Below are positions 12,509 through 12,553 of a stretch of 12,553 nucleotides of DNA, one piece after another. Origin of the DNA: Candidatus Mediterraneibacter colneyensis (lineage in GTDB: Bacteria > Bacillota > Clostridia > Lachnospirales > Lachnospiraceae). The stretch covers positions 1 to 12,553 of the forward strand of contig DXEY01000095.1 in NCBI GenBank assembly GCA_019114745.1, given 5' to 3'. The notes under the pieces are model-generated. The model was given only the letters and a program-made list of their open reading frames with translations, was not told the DNA's origin and ran no database searches. Every line of letters begins with the position of its first letter. The stretch's first letter is position 1. The position numbers were made by a program, and so were the translations under genes.

Positions 12509-12553
12509 ATGGCAGCAGATTTTTCAGAACGACAGAAGAAAAGAGGAGAAGCT
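12509..12553 (+). CDS. Possible 5' end of a plus-strand gene, or leader only
   Basis: An open frame starts with ATG at 12509 and stays open to the window edge (MAADFSERQKKRGEA, hydrophilic and basic). The upstream ribosome site is poor. In contrast a good GAGGAG (12543-12548) lies at the very edge and would serve a start codon just outside the window near base 12555, making 12509-12553 untranslated leader. The two options cannot be separated here, and no family can be named. Confidence 0.25.
   Translation, partial: MAADFSERQKKRGEA

Noticed and set aside
1..12553. CRISPR arrays, insertion sequences or toxin-antitoxin pairs
   Set aside because: No regularly spaced repeats, transposase motifs or small paired genes of this kind were found on either strand.

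Overview
The window looks like a chromosomal segment of an endospore-forming, Gram-positive Clostridia member, most likely Lachnospiraceae-like. Reasons: moderate GC, GGAGG-type ribosome binding sites, a clear SpoVAB tail at the left edge, an ECF transporter with its own ATPases, a fused ATPase/FtsX permease, a PxTG-type wall-anchored protein and a tmRNA with an AANDNY-like tag. The family assignment rests on recognition, not on a search.

Layout. (1) 2-145: 3' end of spoVAB. (2) 146-331: a regulatory region rich in palindromes and repeats. (3) 332-4533: a four-gene plus-strand operon: ECF S-component with extra C-terminal membrane segments, a fused EcfA-EcfA' ATPase, EcfT and a PHP-family metallohydrolase. 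(4) 4554-5396: a convergent RpiR/MurR-type regulator (HTH plus SIS), whose stop is 20 nt from that of the PHP gene. (5) 5397-5596: divergent promoter region. (6) 5597-9157: a 1186-residue ATPase-permease with a very large Met-rich ectodomain holding three ~64-residue repeats, followed by a bidirectional terminator. (7) 9227-9519: tRNA-Ala(CGC) and tRNA-Val(GAC), both minus strand, each with its own promoter and with two hairpins between them. (8) 9712-11697: a minus-strand wall-anchored, glycine-rich surface protein. (9) 11967-12308: tmRNA (ssrA), minus strand, with a consensus promoter and a terminator. (10) 12309-12553: divergent region and the possible start of a plus-strand gene.

How it may fit together. 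Genes 332-4533 form a complete self-contained (group I) ECF importer plus a putative phosphoesterase. A 20-bp box upstream of the S-component matches at 17/20 a box upstream of the rpiR gene, which suggests that the RpiR protein controls both itself and the importer in response to a phosphorylated (sugar-like) ligand. The imported compound is unknown. This RpiR-ECF-PHP locus is the best candidate for an undescribed system in the window. The other parts (tRNAs, tmRNA, surface protein, MacB-like transporter) are recognisable families, with some unusual details listed as findings.
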